64,000 nt of DNA, from contig VXAI01000140.1 in the NCBI GenBank assembly GCA_013399305.1, forward strand, positions 267,203 to 331,202, given 5' to 3'. The notes below the pieces were generated by a model that searched no databases, was not told where the DNA came from, and saw only the letters and a program-made list of their open reading frames with translations. Shown here piece after piece: positions 22,635 through 35,722 of the stretch; positions within the stretch are counted from its first letter, which is position 1; the number at the start of each line of letters is the position of its first letter. The position numbers and the translations under genes are program-made. This stretch comes from Rostratula benghalensis. Its lineage: Eukaryota; Chordata; Aves; Charadriiformes; Rostratulidae.

Positions 22635-25600
22635 AAACTAAACAGAAAAATCAGCAGACCCGACTGTCCAGAGTCCTCCCGTTCCTGAGTCAGAAGAGCC
22701 AATAGAATCACACGGAAACTGTGCTTACCAGATCACAAACTATCTGTGACTTCCCTTAAAAAAGCTAGCCAGATATCATAGCAAGGAGGAATGGAATGCA
22801 AAGCAGAGCACAGATATATCAGTAAGTACATTCTGAAACATGAGGAAATAAGGGAATGTGCAAACTAGAAGAACTTCTGGGGAATGCTCAAGTGAAGATA
22901 AAGCCTGTTCTGAGCGTTTTGGAGACTGAGTGGCTTGCTGGAACAGTGTCAAAGTTAGATAGTCCTAACAGTGGGATGTAATGCTGCAAGGCATTTGCAA
23001 TGATCCTCAAAAATGACAGTCATAAAAGACATTAAAGACATCTAGGATACCCAGAAAATTGACTATAAGCAATTAAGAAATCTGGAAAACAAAGCACCTG
23101 TCATTTAACCAGCTAGATCAGGTTAGCTCTTTTTTGGTACTTCAGCATTTAGCACTGGTTTAATGCAGAAGACCTGGAAAATAGGGCTTGTACAAACCAA
23201 TTCTTGATGACCCAATGCCAGCCCTTGGAGCACTCTTCACAACTCAAAGACCACAATGTATACAACTTTAACTCCAAGAGGCAAAAACCTCAACAAAAAA
23301 ATCCACATCCACACCACTAACAACCCCCCCTTCCTCCTCCACCCTCCACCCCCACGAACAAGGAAAATCAGGTGTATTCAGCAGGAAGTTTCTGATGTCC
23401 CACAGGATTTTCAAAACACATTTCAGTTCTACACTAGAGAACAAAAAGGGAAACCAAACCCAGCAGCAATCAGAAACACCTTTTCAAGTCTAAAGTGTTT
23501 CATAGTTGGCTCTGCCAAAGCCACCAGGAAACCAGAAAAAAACTATTCTCTGACCAACAGCACATGCTGAAAGTGTATCCAAAAAGATATTTCACGTATA
23601 GGTGAAAGCGGTCAGTGCAAAGCTGTAAAACTGCTGGAAATACTTTCATTTACAAGTCTGCCCCTCACAGCCAAATATTTAAGATGATAGAAAAGCTGGC
23701 TTGTCACCAAGTAGACTGGCAGGGGCTGCTCTAAACATTCATCTTTTCAGTTGTAGTTGCCTTTCCCAAATGTTACCATTAGTCTTCCAAAACTGGCTCC
23801 ATCCCTCTATTTCTTCACTGGAGTTCTAATGTTACCCAACTACTGCTTGTGGGAATTAATTTTCCAACAAAAGTTAAACTCCCGTATATCAAATCAGAGT
23901 TTGTACCTGGTGCTCACTATGAAAGCAGCTGGCACTTTTTCAACAAGTTCTGGATGGAAATCGTTGAAATCACTGAAACCTTTCATCTGGCACAAGCCCC
24001 AGGACCCCAGTTTCTAGCCCCAGTTCCAATGGAGACACAGAACTAGGCCTTCAGGAGCAGCTGCTGCGACTTCTACAGAGCCTGCCATTTCCTTTCTCTT
24101 CCTAAAGAGATGGAACAAATTCCTCAGCAGCTCACTCAGATGGTGCAAACCAGCGTTCACCTTGAGACTGAAGCAGATGACACCATGTAGGCGAAAGGAA
24201 ACATGACAGAGACCACTGCTACTCAGCACTTCACAAAACCAGAAAAGGCCTCAGGGTACACAAGAGAACGAGAAACTTTTTTTTTTTTTTCCCCTTCCTT
24301 ACCACTGATGTTTATTGATTTGTCCAGTTCATAGGGAGCATCCCTTAATGTTCTGCTTTCATGTTTCTGCTTTGTTGCATGGGTACAGAAAAGAATATTG
24401 CAAATTGATCTGTCTTCCCTGCCTTTGTTGGGAATGAACTCCTATTACGTTAGCTCCTCTGGCCTGTCATCTCCTGCTCACTTGGCCGGTATATAATCAG
24501 CATCGCTAAACACCCAGGGCTGAGCTGATTAATTTCCAGCACTCGCCACCGTGCCCATTGATGCGCTCCCTGTTTGATGACCTATGCAAGAGAGGACCAC
24601 TTTTGATTGCTTGACCCCTGCCCTTAAAGCTCGAGCTGTCGGCTCCAGCACCTGTCTAAGTTAGCAGCACACACATTGTGTTGATTTTTGCTTTAAAAGG
24701 AAACCATAACAATGGATTAGCACTCTCATAACCCAAAGGGCCTGATTTTCTGCTCAGCCCCGAACTCTTACAGCTCCCACAGATGTTTTCAGGGTGCTTG
24801 GTACCTCTAAGGACACGCCTGGAATACAAGTTTAAGCAAAACAGATCTCACTTCATGTATGGATACAAATTTATGAGCTATAGTCATTAAGTAAAATCAA
24901 GATTGGGAAAAAAAAACAACCAAAAACAAACCAACAACCAATTGACTCACATCTTTATGCCTTAATTATTCACTGGATTTGGCTTTAGGTGAGCACCAAC
25001 AGTAACATTTTCATTCACTGCATTTGAAATAGAGCACGTAGCACTCATTTTTCCAATGGTACCAGAGATGTCTGTGCTGTTTCCTTCAGATTAATAAACA
25101 GATTTCATTTATATTCCAGGAAGGACCCGTGACAGATTACTGTTAAGGCTATAGCAGTCACAATATTCTTCCTTGCACAAAGAAGTTTCACTTAAATGAC
25201 CAAATGTTTATATAAAATGCTATTTTGGACTCCCAAGGATGTTTAGAATGAAGGCAAGGAGAAGACAAAAATGGCAAAACACATAGTGGGCAGTTGGTTA
25301 GGTCTGGATTTTTTAAAATGTCTATACATACACTAATTCTGAATATAATTATTATAACTGAATATTTGTAGATATATACAAGTATTCTATATCTTGTATA
25401 ATACAGACATACAATTTAACTGTAACGACTTATCCTGGCAGCCACATCTTCACAGCAGCCTGAAATAATATGCCTGGTGCAGCAGGGGTGCACCTGTGCA
25501 TCAAGAAGAAAAGGGAAAAAAAAAAAAATATCTGTATTCATGAGTGCAAATTGAGTAAAATTGACTGACTAGCAGCAGTCAGCTACAAACCTGTAATTTG

Positions 25601-26734
25601 AAACATTCCTCTTGCTTCCCTTAAATTCAGATTTGACTGCTCATTCTGCAAACCTTTAGGTAGCGGCTCACAGAAGAGGATTGCTGGGTGCTCTTCTGAT
25701 GGCCACTGCAGCGACCAGGTTAGACTATGCCTGTCCTCATGACAGGGTGGGGACACCTTCCTTGTCCTAATGCCAGGTTCAGTTCCAGGTGCTGCTTTCA
25801 GCAATACAGGCAAATCAATCCCTTTGCAGGTGTTTCTCCAGAGGGCAATGGACTCCAAGTGGGCACCCCATCTGCTGGTGTGGTCTCCACAAGAGGACTC
25901 TGCTGACTCCTCACAGCAGCCCCGTGGAGCCAGGACAGTTCAGAAGACATTTCACCTGTCAGAACCCCATGGAAAGCAAATGTGTCCTGGAGACTTCATG
26001 AAGAATTATGAGTGCAAAACGATACTCCTGGCCTACTTATAGCTATTTATGCTTAATAATTGCTATCCTTTCTCATACATAGTTTTTTTCCTATCCTGAA
26101 TCCTCTCCTTATTTGTTATAAAAAGGGCAAATCTCCTTGATTTTACCTGAACTAAATACATCAGCTGTTCTAGCCTTCATTTGTAAGAGGAAGCTTCTGG
26201 TTCACCTTTCTGCACGTGTACCTGTCTGAATTCTTTCTTCTTGAACACAGATGACAAAAATAGCAAACAGTATTCACACGCTTTCCTCACTGCAAAAAAT
26301 TCACATGACACATCCCAGGTTTCTGCTAAACCCAGTCATTAACAATGGCCATGAATTTGTGATCAGAAGAACACTTAATACATGTAGGTCTTATTCCACC
26401 ACTATGTGTGAACATAACATTGCCTGCTCATGGCAGAAATTCTTTATACTTCTTATAAACATGGCTTAAAATTCAGTGCAATGATATTAACCCATTCCTC
26501 TCCCTCCTCAATGACAAGGCTATCCAGTTCTTTATGACAAGATGTACATTTTCTCTCTTTGCATCTCTTGAAGTTTTCAAGAGTCAGTTCCAACAATTTG
26601 TGGCTCACAAGTTCCGACAAAAAAAATATTAGGTATGACCAAGTCCAAAATTCCAGCCCTGAGGACTACCTCTCACAGGTTACCTCCAGCCAAACAGCTC
26701 TCTTTCAACCTGGTCTTTTTAGCCTTCACTTTAG
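22635..26734. other. Unique sequence, no gene recognised
   Basis: No exon or interspersed repeat recognised. A C-rich patch lies at 23324-23355 and a T-run at 24278-24290. The block 24300-24680 has an unusual density of CpG for this window and is a candidate conserved or regulatory element. An AT-rich stretch occupies about 25310-25430. Confidence 0.5.
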
Positions 26735-27512
26735 CCAGATTATAGTTTTTCTAATTCCTTTTCATTTCACTTGAATAAATTCCTTTGCAGCCGTAACACC
26801 ATGAGCTTTGGTGGAACCTGGAAACATGATGACTGCAGTTCCTTCTCTAAAATAAAAGTTACCAACCCAAGATACGGGGTTAGTCTCCTGCAAACATGAG
26901 GAATATTTACAGTTACAAACTAACCATCCAAAGGGAGGATAATCTGAGGTCTCATAAATGGTGCCTGTTAACTTAAGAGCTGATTCTGAAGCAATCATCT
27001 GTTTTCCACAGCTGCTGGCCTTAGGGCAGGGAAACAGTGGTTTTGAATTAGACATAAAACACCTTACAATGGTATCAGGAATTTGAGAGTCAGACTGACT
27101 GGAAACCTCATTTTCATGTCATCATATAGCTGAAGACCACGGCTTTGACAGACTCTCAGAAGGCCAAAATTGACTTGATTTGTTGAAAATTTAGGAACAA
27201 CTACAAGATTTGCTGTTGCTGCAGTGTCTATGATGAACATTTCCTGCGACACTTGTGCTTTCTTGATTCTCCACTCATTCTCGCTAAGCTTTTGGACATG
27301 GTAAGGCAACCACTTTCTACAAGATCTCTCCCTTTTTGACAGGTGGATTCAAGTTCTAGATGCTCTTTGAGCCTTTTGGAGGCTTGAAATCTATTCCATC
27401 TTCTAGTCCTTGAGCTTTGCAGTCCATCTGACTTCTTAACATTCGCAAAAAGGCAAAATACAGACTTTTAGGACACATTAAGCCGAAGTCACGACGCTGG
27501 CATCAAAGCTAC
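26735..27512 (-). pseudogene. Decayed coding-like sequence, family not recognised
   Basis: Read on the minus strand, this holds about 250 codons of protein-like sequence broken into pieces. Piece 1 is open from 27512 down to a TAG near 27357 (it includes CPKSLYFAFLRMLRSQMDCK) and has a second in-frame TAG about 40 bases on. Piece 2 is in another frame, about 27335-27064, and includes LSENEWRIKKAQVSQEM. Piece 3 returns to the first frame after TGA codons near 27118, running to 26762 and including GTAVIMFPGSTKAHGV. A further shift near 26763 would give a short charged end and a TAA near 26735. Two in-frame stops and at least two compensating frameshifts fit a dead gene copy. I see no poly-A tail downstream, so a processed origin is not proven; remnants of a lost gene, or chance, remain possible. 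No function is proposed. Confidence 0.4.
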
Positions 27513-28667
27513 AGTCAACCTTCCCAGTGCCCACAAAACCTCTAGGAAGCTTTAAGACCAAACACACCATAATTTTAATAGGTAAGAAATGCAGACCCAA
27601 ACGTGAGCAGAATCTAGGGCTGCCTGATTTACAATTCCTGTTTACGAGAACTCTTGATTTGAGTAATGACCAGGATTTTTCTTTCTCCTTCCCTGCTCTA
27701 TTAGTAGTATATTGTAGACTATCTGTTGTACTTCAGAATTGCAATAGTTATGTCAAATACCATACAATTGGCTTTAATCCTATTTACTGGTGGTTTTAAA
27801 TTAAAACAAAATAAATAGGAAATTATATCACTGTCAAAACCTAAAACAATATTGGTTTTTAAACATCAGTAGATACTTAAAATACAGTAATTGTCCTAAT
27901 ACAGCTTAATTACATCCTTATAAGAAGACAATTTGAGAGTGACCTATTTTCTCCTGTAGATTTACATAATACAGCAAGCAATCAAATGTGTCCTGGATAC
28001 CCGAAGCAAATATTTTACAGATTAAAATGACTGATGAAATAGGTACTTTTCACGGGGTTCGCTTTAATACCTTGATGGGTTTTAACCTGCAAACTATTCA
28101 GGGTGAATGGCACTCTATAATGATAATGCTTCTGTGGAAAACTTAATTTAAAGCCACAGAGCAAAAGTCAACAACAAGAGGAAGTAGCGAGAGCACACTG
28201 AGAGACACTGCAATTACTGCAATCCTGCTTATGACATCAAACGAAGGTTTTGAGAATCTGGGGGGAACAAACACCCCAACAATTTCTCATATTCTCCTCT
28301 GCCAAAACAGGTGCAAGACTGATCCAACACAAAACCAACTCTAACTTACGGATACACTCCATTCCATGAACCCAACGAGTTGGCAGTGCTCATATGGATA
28401 AACATAAAATAGGTCTTTAATTCTTCTCTGAATGGGGACCTTATTCCCAAATAACATCATTTCACTGCCAAGCCACCAGGAGCCAAATGTTCATCTCCTC
28501 TTTGATCCCTAGATGGCAGTTCAGGAAGGAATCTTTTTCCCCAGAGCACTTACTTGTGCATTTGATTCCTTTTGGCTCGGAGGACACTTTATAACATCCT
28601 GAAGTGCCAAGCAACGGTAGCCTCAGTTAGGTACTAAATGCTAGAGGAAGTCTTGGCACCAGTGAAC
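27513..28667. other. Unique AT-rich sequence, no gene recognised
   Basis: No open frame with recognisable features and no clear repeat. Mostly AT-rich single-copy-looking sequence up to the next CR1. Confidence 0.5.
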
Positions 28668-29282
28668 AGAATTGCAGAATGATTTGGGTTGGAAAGGACC
28701 TTAAAAATCATCAAATTCCAAGCCCCTGTCATGGGAAGGGACACCTCCCACCAGAATGGGTTGCTCAAAGCCCCATTCAACCTGGCCTTGAACACCTCCA
28801 AGGATGGGGCAGCCACAGCTTCTCTGGACAACCTGGGCCAGGGTCTCACCACCTTCACAGCAAACAATTTCTCCCTGAGATCTCATCTAAATATCCCCTC
28901 TTACAGTTCAAAGCCTTCACCCCTTGTCCTATGGCTCCACTACCTGATCAAAAGTCCCTCCCCCCCAGCTTTCCTGGAGCCCATTTAGGGACTGGAAGGG
29001 GCTCTAAGGTCTCCCCAGAGCCTTCTCTTCTCCTGACTGAACACACCCAACTCTCAGCCTGTCCTCACAGCAGAGGGGCTCCAGGTCTCACAGTGTCTTC
29101 AAGGCCTCCTCCAGCCGTTCTCCAACAGGTCCATGTCCTTGCTGTGCTGAGGACTCCAGAGCTGGCTGCAGTGCTCCAGGCAGGGTCTCCCCATTGTGGA
29201 GCAGAGGGGCAGAATTTCCCCATCCTGGGGGGGAATTCTCCTCCCTGCTGTCCACGCTGCTGGGGATGCAGCTCAGAATATA
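28668..29282 (-). mobile_element. CR1 LINE 3' fragment (group 1), ~615 bp
   Basis: Minus-strand CR1. On the plus strand it begins with the reversed tail (AGAATGATTTGGGTTGG, then AAGGACCTTAAAAATCATC), then CACCTCCCACCAGAATGGG, CTTGAACACCTCCAAGGATG, CTGGGCCAGGGTCTCACCAC, CTCTCAGCCTGTCCTCACAG, and ends at GCTGGGGATGCAGCTCAG. The window's longest open frame (305 codons, plus strand, 28679-29596) is antisense to this element and is not a gene. Confidence 0.95.
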
Positions 29283-32200
29283 TCTGTGCAAAAGTGAGCC
29301 CTAAAGGTCACCTGCTTGCATTAGAGAAACACTTCAGACAGGTAAAGAAAGCAAAGCAGCTCTGCTGTACTGAACAATTCTGCCATCAAGTATTATTTTC
29401 TCAGGGATGCTTTTTGGAGCTGGGCAAAAACACAGATTTCACCTACACTGCTATAGAACCAAAGTCACAGTCATTTCAAATAGCTTTTAATACAGTAAAT
29501 ACGAGCTCCCATCCTCTAGAACAAACCTACAATAAGCACCCAAGGTTCTTACAACCTGCAGAAGTCAACAGGCAGACAAGGCAGTGTGAACTGTAACTAT
29601 TCAGTCCATTGTGTTTAATTGCTCCTATTTTTCCCCAGAAGATCTAGGGTCAGGCAAAACTACATTTAAGCAGCACAGCAGAGAAGCAACATACGTAGCT
29701 CGAAGAGAACTGGCATCTCACATCAAATGAAATTGCTGAGGCAGGTTACCACAATCTTTACCTCTTTGAGGAGTAACCTCTGAGATTTCACTAAAACCTG
29801 GACTCTACAGGGATTCTCGAAGAAGCAGAATAAAATATGAAGGAAATACTGGGCATCCTTTATGCACTGAAAAGGACGAGTCACAATTCTTGTTCTTTTC
29901 TTGGAAGAAAATCCGTAAAAACAAAAGAACCAGTGCTGCTACTTGGTCTTTGAACTGATCACTGGACCAAGGTCTATATTCTGTCTAGATGCAGAAAATC
30001 ACTTTCTAGAATGACAACTGATTAGTATACAAGCATGATTATATGCAAATCTCCAATTTCTATTGACTTAATTGTGATCTGATGTAACATGTATAATTAA
30101 CACATGCATTTAAAATAAATGTATATTTAATTAACATGCATATTTATAAAATGAATATTTATATTTAGCATATAATTTTGGGTGAATTTAGGTGGCACAA
30201 AATTGAGGGGTTATCATTACTGATGAGAGCTAGTCACAGCAAAACAGCTTGCACACCTCAGGCTCTCCTGGGGGATTTTACTCCCAATTTATCTCACCTC
30301 TAGTAGGCCAGCCTTGGGCCTTCCTCCACCAAACCAAGACTGTGAGTCACGCCACACAGATGCCACTCAAGAAAACATCTTCATTAAGGGCTGGGGGGAA
30401 GGGGAGCCACTCAAATCTGCAGTTTGAACCAAAACCAGCAACTGTATGACAAGCTGAGTATGAATGAATTTGAAGCTAAAGGGTGCGGAAGTTAAGCATC
30501 AGACTGCTGAAAATAATTTGGTATTTCCAATCTGGATACAACATGCTGTGTGACTCCAGCAGCTCAGGTAAGTTTATGCCCATTAAATGCTCTCCTGCCA
30601 AACAGAAAAAGCTTCTTCATATCCTTTGGGCAGGAGAGAAGTAGGAGAAATTATGGCAGATATTTATAAATTGCTGAGACACTGATTTTATAGGAACAGA
30701 AAGACAAGATGTCTTAAACACCCTGGAAAGGCCAGTCAATGCCCCAAAGAGTAACACCAAGTCAGAAATGGCTGATCTGGAGAGCCCATCCAAGCCCCCT
30801 TGCTTCTTGCAGGTCATAGCACTTATCACCAGGGCACTCACTGCTATGAGTGCAGGGCACCCAAAGGCAGAGAATAGGACAAAATATTTATGTAGGAGAA
30901 AATATCAAGGATGATTTCTTTAGTTAAGAACTTCTCTGGTGCAAGCAAAGCTTTCTACGATAAATACAAGGCTCTTATTCCCTGGAGCTCCCCAGGGAAT
31001 ACGCACCCTCAAAAAGCGAGAGCCAAAAAAAAAAACCAACCCAAAACCAGCATTGAACAGCACTCCTGTGAATGCTATGACTCTTTTTCATATCATTGGT
31101 TCTCACCCTGAGGGAGAAATGCTGAACACGTTGCTTAATACGCTGCTGGGAGGTGCTCAGTTGTGCTGGCGACGAGCATCAGATGGGAACTCATGTGAAA
31201 CCTACCCCAGAAATTCAGTCCTGGGCTTAAGCAGCCTACTGAGGCAGGTCTTGTGGGAAGTAACCCTTTGTTTCCTACCTACTAGAGTCAGGGCTTGTAT
31301 GAATACAGTCATTAAATACCCAATTTCCTTGGGGGGAAAAAAAAACCAGGAGGAAGGTAATTCTCCAACCCATTTCTCCCCAGGGAGAACATAAATACAT
31401 TTTTCCCTTCACTTCCCAAGGAAAGCAAAAACCTGGGCAGCTGTTGCAAGGTTTGAAACTACCCTAAGTCTGCTCCACTTCTACAGTAAGATGGAGCATA
31501 GACTCGTTTATGAAGAGCTGGAACACAAACAGTTTACCCTTGCTATTCCTGCAGTATTTTGATCAAACTAATTTGATCTAATTCTAAACAAATACCCCTT
31601 CTTGATACATTTAAAAATTAAGTTCAACAGTTCTTGCACAGCTGATGCATTCACATTTCCCACTCAGAAATGTACTGACAAAAGGGAATGGTATGCCTTG
31701 GAAGACACCATGCCCTCCAGTGCCATACAGAGGCAAGGATTTCACATCCAAAATGACCTAGTCCTGCAAACACTGAATTTGGCAGTGATGGATTTAGACA
31801 AAAAAAATAATCAAAATATATAAGGGGAAATAAAATAANNNNNNNNNNNNNNNNNNNNNNNNNNNNNNNNNNNNNAATCATTTCTTGAATTTAAAAATAT
31901 TTATCAAACCACACATTGTTTCATTAGTAGAATGTGATCTTTCTTCTATCATACCAAATCTATCAAATCCCAGATTTTGTAGTTAATTATTTGGATTGCA
32001 TATTGCCAGGAGGCCAAGGAATCGATTTACGGTCGCCTTTGTCCATTTCTCCTTCTGCCCCACTCCCCACACTTTTCTGATGGGGTTTTATTGCCTTTCC
32101 CCTCAGACAAATCTCTTCCCTGCTCCTGTGAGTCTCCCATTCTGCAGCCTCCATTCCCCAGAATGGCTTTCATTTCTCTCCCTTCTATTCTTTCCATCTT

Positions 32201-32721
32201 TGCCTGTGTCTCTTAACTCAAAGCAATAAAGAAGAACAGATTTGAGATCTAAGAACTGTCAGGATGCCTTTGATAGGAGAGCGTATACACAAAATAAGCC
32301 TGCATTGTGCCAAGGAAGGAAGAGCCACAAAATAGTGTTAATATTTCTATTGGTATCAACAGGTGAATTAAAGCTTTGTAATGTACAGGGCAATATCATT
32401 CCATCACTGCCATGGTTAGTAAATGAAACTGAACATGGACACTTTATAGCTGAGTGTTTTTGTTGGCCTGGATATAATTTCAAATCATGACCAAGTCTAT
32501 CTTCATTCTTAAAGATTTCCTGAATGTTCATTTAAAATATGCATTTCCAATTCATGCATTCAATAATAGTATACATACTTTTCTTCAAATGGATACGTTT
32601 GTAAAATGGCCTTTCAATCACAGTGGCAAAGAGAACACCAAATACTATGCAGATAACTAAGTTGCTCCAGCGCAAATTCTGCACAAATAAATAAATAATA
32701 ATGTAAAATAATTGTGTATTC
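29283..32721. other. Unique sequence with an assembly gap, no gene recognised
   Basis: No exon recognised. A very AT-rich segment lies at about 30040-30180. An A/C-rich patch sits at 31026-31050. A pyrimidine-rich stretch occupies 32040-32215. The N gap is annotated separately. Confidence 0.5.
31839..31875. other. Assembly gap (37 N)
   Basis: Thirty-seven undetermined bases flanked by A/T-rich sequence. The true length is unknown; anything spanning it, including one minus-strand open frame, is unreliable. Confidence 1.
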
Positions 32722-32891
32722 TTCACCATGAGAACAATCACACATTGAAATAAGTTGCCAAGAGAATTAGTGGAATCCCTCTTGCTGGAAACAGTCAAGG
32801 TTCAGTCTGACAGGGCCCTGGAAAAGCTAATCCTAGACTTTCAACAAGAGGTCAGACCAGATAATCAACAGAATTCCATCCCAACATCTTT
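32722..32891 (+). mobile_element. Diverged CR1 3' fragment (older type)
   Basis: This stretch follows the CR1 3' order with many substitutions: ACACATTGAAATAAGTTGCC, AGAGAATTAGTGGAATCCC, a GACAGGGCCCTGG block, TAGACTTTCAACAAGAGGTC, AGACCAGATAATC, and a degraded TTCCATCCCAACA end. No tail repeat remains. The divergence implies it is older than the other copies here. Confidence 0.8.
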
Positions 32892-35387
32892 CTCATACTG
32901 TTTTACACTTCTGCTCTGGAGCTGCAGCACACTTTGAGGTACACACAAAATGGTATTCAGTTATTAGAGCCAAATATCACAAAAGAGGCAGTTTCAACCA
33001 ACAAGGACATACTCTAGGGATAGCAGCATCCAATTCTGAACCACCATTCATGCCTCCTATAGAGTCCAGCTGCCTGCTATGTCCTAACACTGGTCTTTGA
33101 CTGTATATTTTCATACCAAAATTATTTTTGAGAAGCCACCTGGGAAAGGAAAACCAAAACCCACAACAAATACACACAGGTGGGATGTCTCTCCAACAAG
33201 AAAAAATTTATCTGTCCCATATAACACTTGGAAAAATGTTGTATTTACACAAAATCACTGTTTACGAGTTTATATGCATCCCAGAAGGATCCCAAAGAAC
33301 ACCTACAAAGTCTTCAAAGTGATCCACACATCAGGTGGCACGGTGCCAAAGAGATGCTTCCAAGGGGACTGGAGATGCAAAGCTTTTCCTTGTGTCTATC
33401 AGACCCCTCAGAACATCTGTTGACCCAGCAGAATACTTATTTGGCATTTCAGATTTGTTGTATGGATGTTATAACAGCTATTCCTCAAAAGAAGCACTAT
33501 ATGCTCCTGTGAAATTGCAGGCTACAAATTTGCATGCTTCATTTCCTAATTTACAAAGTATTCCCTTTCTTTTCCCTCCCACCTGCCCTTCCCCCCAAAA
33601 AACCCTTACATCTGATATGTTAAATAACTTGAGATCAGTATCTCAGTTATGAGCAGCATCTAACACTGTAGATACAGAACTTCCTTACCTTGAATCGGTT
33701 GGTACCTCTCCCAGTATTCAATATTACATGGAAAACCACTTAACTTTACCCACAGCCCAATGCAACTGCCTCTTTTCAGGGAAGGGCATTCATAGCACGT
33801 CCAGCCTCTGATGCACTATGTCTGCATCACTTTTTTTGTTTGTACACTACACAGATCACTGGATTCTACTGCAGTTAGGTCTTCTCTGAGCACAGAAAGT
33901 ACTTGATACGTGAAGGACGAATAAATGAAATGGGACAATGTGGTAAGTAGTTCTCACACTGAGAACAGAGTTACAAATAAAGGGAAGGAGAAGGGAAATT
34001 TATAAATAAAGGGAAGGAGAAGGGAAATTTATAAATAAAGGGAAGAGGAGAGAAAGAGAACTATTTGGTTTCAGATGCAGCACAATGTTCAGTGACAGCA
34101 TCAGCATCAATACCCCCTGAACCATTTTCCCCTGTCCCTTCTCAGGTATCACTGCTGGCAGTGAATATAGCAAGAACCTTGCCTCATTTATGGCTCTCAA
34201 GAAGAAGTGGACAGGACAAATGACCCGATAATGATTGAGAAAGCTCGTCTAATTAGACAAGACAGGAGATGGATGTTCTTGGGCATTTCTTTAGTGAGAT
34301 AATCACAGATACAAGGGAGGAAAGTGAAAATGCAGACCAACACTTTATAAAGCAATTGTCTAACATCCTGAAGGAGAGTTTCAGAAGCCAAGGAACTGAT
34401 GCCATGATGAGGAGACTGTTGGCACAGCAATCTTGCACTGGAGCCCTTTGACTTCTTTCAAGCACCCACATGGCAAGAGTTTGCACACTCCAAAAAAGCC
34501 ACTACACAAAACACTGCAAATCTGTCAGAATGAGCACAAGCATATTCATAGCATGAGGCCAAAGCCAGGGTAGAACACATGCATTTAACAAAATGTGATT
34601 CTATTATTTCTAATGGAAGCATGTTTTCAAACACCACCAACAGAACTCCATCTAAACCCAGGCTACGGGGCCATGGGAACAAGGGCCTGAGCAGTCAGCA
34701 GAGCACGAGATGGTCGAGAAGAGCATTTAAGCATGTCAGCTCTGCCCTGGGAATCTCAGGTGTTGGCACAAGACTCCGTAGTTCTGGACATGTGCTTGCA
34801 TGTACAGTGTGTGAGAGAAAAATCGAGATTCAGCCCAAGTAGTATGAAGTAAAAATAAAATAAAATCATGTACTAAAGTGGCAGTAGAAAAATACATTAA
34901 TAATTAAAATAGAGATGCACAGCTATGGCCTGATCTTGCAACACATATCAAGAAATGTAATGCTTATTTGGACACTAAAACCTAGAGCACATTACTTATT
35001 TTTTCACATATAGTTTTGTTTTATTTATCCTTACTCCTATTGGCCCTATTTTCTTCCTGTGTGGAAACACTGAGTTCATATTAAAATAGCAGGGTAATTA
35101 TTGCACTTCCTGTGTGTGTTCAGGGCCTTTCAAGCCCTAGGGACATTTATTCCACATGCACATCTATTAGTATTTAGAAACATGAAATTTAAGCCCAGTT
35201 TAGATTTAAATTTGGCTTTAAGGAGACCAAACAAGCAGCATTAATTACTGTTAACCTCAGTGAAACACAACGGGAAAACTATCCCATGTCTATTAGCTTA
35301 AGCTCTGCTGTTTTAAGACCACACAAAGCTTTACCTATTTGGACTGTTTTTCACATATTGCTAGGAAAGTAACACCTTATGCTTTTA
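32892..35387. other. Unique sequence, no gene recognised
   Basis: Holds the 29-bp minisatellite (33973-34050). Open frames at 33097-33652 overlap in several frames and show no family features. The plus-strand frame 34269-34451 reads as charged and protein-like but is only 60 codons and has a stop just upstream; I do not call it. Confidence 0.5.
33973..34050. repeat. 29-bp minisatellite, about 2.7 copies
   Basis: Copies at 33973-34001 and 34002-34030 differ at one base; a partial third copy begins at 34031 and loses register near 34046. Each unit is an AT part (ATAAATAAA) followed by a purine part (GGGAAGGAG AAGGGAAATTT). High identity suggests recent tandem duplication. Confidence 0.95.
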
Positions 35388-35722
35388 TAGAATCATAGAA
35401 TGACTGGAGTTGGAAGGGACCTTAAATCCATCTGGTACCAATCCCCTGCCATGGGCAGGGACACCTCCCACCAGACCAGGTTGCTCAAAGTCCCATCCAG
35501 CCTGGCCTTGAACACCTCCATGGATGGGGCAGCCACAGCTTCTCCGGGCAGCCTGGGCCAGTGTCTCACCACCCTCACAGCAAAAAATTTCTTCTTAGTA
35601 TCTCATCTAAACCTCCTCTCTTACAATTCAAAACCATTACCTCTCCTCCTATCACTATATTCCCTTACAAAGTCCCTCCTCAGCTTTCTTGTAGACACCC
35701 TTCAGGTACTGGAAGACTGTGT
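35388..35722 (-). mobile_element. CR1 LINE 3' fragment (group 1), ~335 bp
   Basis: Minus-strand CR1. The plus strand starts with the reversed tail TAGAATCATAGAATGACTGG, then TTGGAAGGGACCTTAAATCC, CCATGGGCAGGGACACCTCC, CTTGAACACCTCCATGGATG, GGGCCAGTGTCTCACCACC, and ends near CTTCAGGTACTGGAAG. The 3' tail is well kept, so this is one of the better preserved group 1 copies. Confidence 0.95.

Noticed and set aside
28679..29596. 305-codon plus-strand open frame, the longest in the window
   Set aside because: It is almost entirely the antisense strand of the CR1 copy at 28668-29282, with random continuation; no protein family features.
31651..31881. Minus-strand open frame spanning the N gap
   Set aside because: Its translation passes through 37 undetermined bases, so it has no evidential value.
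34269..34451. 60-codon charged plus-strand frame
   Set aside because: Protein-like composition, but short, with a stop five codons upstream of the ATG and no continuation in other frames that I could follow.
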